From NCBI GenBank assembly GCA_903912525.1, contig CAIWHK010000009.1:62001-126000 (forward strand): a DNA stretch of 64,000 nt, read 5' to 3'. A program made the translations under genes and the position numbers. Positions 62,669-64,000 of the stretch are shown in pieces (the first letter of the stretch is position 1; every line of letters starts with the position of its first letter). This DNA comes from an uncultured bacterium (lineage in GTDB: Bacteria > Krumholzibacteriota > Krumholzibacteriia > LZORAL124-64-63). Below the pieces are notes generated by a model, which was not told where the DNA came from, did no database searches, and saw only the letters and a program-made list of their open reading frames with translations.

Positions 62669-64000
62669 CTAACGCGGGATGTTGTGCCGCCGCACCATGG
62701 CGTACAGCGTCGAGCGGTCGACGCCCAGGATCTCCGAAGCCAGCTTGATGTTGCCGCCCGTGCGGTCGAGCACCGACTCGACGGCGTGCTTCTCGATCTC
62801 GGCCAGCGACATCCCGTCCGGCGCGTTCCACTTCGAGCCGCCGCGGGGCGACTGCATCAGGAAGTCGAAGTCGGCCACGTCCAGCGTCTCGCCGCGGGCC
62901 GTGACGATGGCCCGTTCGACCGTGTTCTCCAGCTCGCGCACGTTGCCGGGCCAGTCGTGGTCCATCAGCAGCTTCAGCGCCGCCTTCGTGACGTCGCGCA
63001 CGGGCTTGCCGGCCTCGAGCGCCAGACGCTCGATGAAGTGGTTGACCAGCAGCGGGATGTCCTCGCGCCGCTCGCACAGGCTCGGCAGGCGGATGTTGAT
63101 CACGTTCAGGCGATAGAACAGGTCCTCGCGGAAGTCGCCCTTCTCGACGGCCTCCTGCAGGTTGCGGTTGGTGGCGGCGATGATGCGCGCCTCCATCGGG
63201 ATCTCCTCGGTGCCGCCCAGCCGGAAGAACCGGCGCTCCTGCAGCACCCGCAGCAGGTCCATCTGCAGCTTGGGCGAGATGTCGCCGATCTCGTCCAGGA
63301 AGATCGAGCCGCCGCCCGCCACCTCGAACTTGCCGCGCTTGCGCGCGACGGCCCCGGTGAAGGCGCCCTTCTCGTGGCCGAACAGCTCGGATTCCAGCAG
63401 CGTCTCGGCCAGCGCCGCGCAGGAGACGCCCACGAACGGCCGGGAAGCCCGCCCGCCCGCCTCGTGCAGCGCCCGGGCCACCAACTCCTTGCCCGTGCCG
63501 CTGGCGCCCTGGATCAGCACCGTGCTGCGCTGGCTGGCCACTTCCTTGATCAGGTCGAAGATCGCGTGCATCGCCGCGTTCTTGCTCACGATGTCCTGGA
63601 ACGAGTAGTGCCGGGTCAGCTTCTGCCTGAGGTACTGGTTCTCGCGCTGCAGGTTCTTCACCTCGATCGTCCGCTTGACGAACAGCGAGATCTCCTCGGG
63701 GTTGCAGGGCTTGACCATGTACTCCTGCGCGCCCTCCTTCAGGGCGTTGATCGCGGTGTCCACGGTCGCATAGGCGGTGATGATGACCACCGTCGCCTCG
63801 GGCTGCAGCTTGCGGATCTCGATCATGGTCTCGATGCCGCCGATGCCGGGCGGCATCTTCAGGTCCAGGAAGTAGATGTCGTAGGGCGCGCCGCGCGCCA
63901 TCTCGACCGCCTCACGGCCCGACGCCGCCCCGTCGACGACGTAACCGTCCTCGCGCAACCAGGCCGCCAGCGACTCGCGCATGGCCACCTCGTCGTCCAC
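62669..64000 (-). CDS. NtrC-type sigma-54 response regulator, 5' end outside the window
   Basis: 444 codons visible including stop; the receiver starts at DDEVAMRES, so the first few codons lie beyond position 64000. Receiver (about 1-115; Asp in IYFLDLKMPP, Lys in YMVKPCNPEE), AAA+ sigma-54 domain (about 135-370) with Walker A GASGTGKE, GAFTGA loop, Walker B IFLDEIGD and the R-finger region, then a Fis-type HTH (LASEILGVDRSTLYAMV). It would activate sigma-54 promoters when phosphorylated. It converges on the qrc-like operon, and its partner kinase is probably just upstream, outside the window. Confidence 0.9.
   Translation of the reverse strand: MDDEVAMRESLAAWLREDGYVVDGAASGREAVEMARGAPYDIYFLDLKMPPGIGGIETMIEIRKLQPEATVVIITAYATVDTAINALKEGAQEYMVKPCNPEEISLFVKRTIEVKNLQRENQYLRQKLTRHYSFQDIVSKNAAMHAIFDLIKEVASQRSTVLIQGASGTGKELVARALHEAGGRASRPFVGVSCAALAETLLESELFGHEKGAFTGAVARKRGKFEVAGGGSIFLDEIGDISPKLQMDLLRVLQERRFFRLGGTEEIPMEARIIAATNRNLQEAVEKGDFREDLFYRLNVINIRLPSLCERREDIPLLVNHFIERLALEAGKPVRDVTKAALKLLMDHDWPGNVRELENTVERAIVTARGETLDVADFDFLMQSPRGGSKWNAPDGMSLAEIEKHAVESVLDRTGGNIKLASEILGVDRSTLYAMVRRHNIPR

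Overview
The window is about two-thirds G+C by eye, densely packed and almost wholly coding. It looks like a chromosomal contig of an uncultivated, probably anaerobic Gram-negative bacterium. Several large secreted proteins end in the FlgD-like/type-IX-style tail (NPFNP..T.I ... SG.Y......RK..L.K) that is typical of the FCB superphylum and of Krumholzibacteriota/Eisenbacteria-like lineages. There are beta-barrel outer-membrane proteins and a lipoprotein, and the energy genes are anaerobic: a [FeFe] hydrogenase and a Qrc-type menaquinone reductase. The phylum is my inference. No rRNA, tRNA, CRISPR array, transposase or phage gene was seen.

Layout. 0-4.4 kb: a beta-barrel protein diverging from a secreted endonuclease I lipoprotein with three PKD repeats. 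4.4-17.6 kb: one long, tightly overlapped hydrogenase operon. It holds hydC, hydB (NuoF fused to a GltD-like flavoprotein), hydA, a lone receiver, a [FeFe]-hydrogenase-like sensory histidine kinase, a receiver-kinase, and the three maturases hydE, hydG and hydF. It lies behind an AT-rich promoter region with a strong Rex-like operator. 17.7-21.2 kb: serC, serA and DUF1015, a serine-synthesis operon. 21.2-29.7 kb: an MFS exporter, gene debris, a BNR/sortilin-like secreted protein, and an ArsR, small-protein pseudogene and two SPFH genes. 29.9-39.9 kb: secreted and outer-membrane proteins (CotH/lamin-tail, subtilisin, unknown, OMP). 40-46.6 kb, minus strand: nupC, and then, in transcription order, dsrC, dsrM, dsrK, a cysteine-desulfurase-like gene, yjbQ and dus. 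46.9-48.3 kb: a lower-GC beta-helix protein and a decayed tail. 48.4-51 kb, minus strand: tusA-like, dsrE-like, a TusA-OsmC fusion, and a MetE-like gene interrupted by one in-frame UGA. 51.2-54.2 kb: a B12-binding protein and a hybrid kinase. 54.4-62.6 kb: a dockerin-like secreted protein, a small membrane protein and a qrcABCD-like menaquinone-reductase operon flanked by two GcvH-like proteins without the lipoyl lysine. 62.7-64 kb: an NtrC-type regulator cut by the window end.

How the genes may work together. The hyd operon encodes a complete bifurcating-type hydrogenase, its assembly factors and its own putative H2/redox sensor. Rex-type control would tie it to NADH/NAD+. The Qrc-like complex could pass periplasmic low-potential electrons into the menaquinone pool. 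DsrMK could return quinol electrons to a DsrC trisulfide. The DsrC/DsrE/TusA/OsmC/desulfurase genes form a sulfur (possibly selenium) relay without dissimilatory sulfite reductase in view.

Most noteworthy items: the candidate UGA-selenocysteine codon in the MetE-like gene, followed by a hairpin at suitable spacing; the hydrogenase-like sensor kinase chain without a DNA-binding output; an 18-bp perfect palindrome repeated four times just after stop codons; and three orphan C-terminal sorting tails marking lost secreted proteins.
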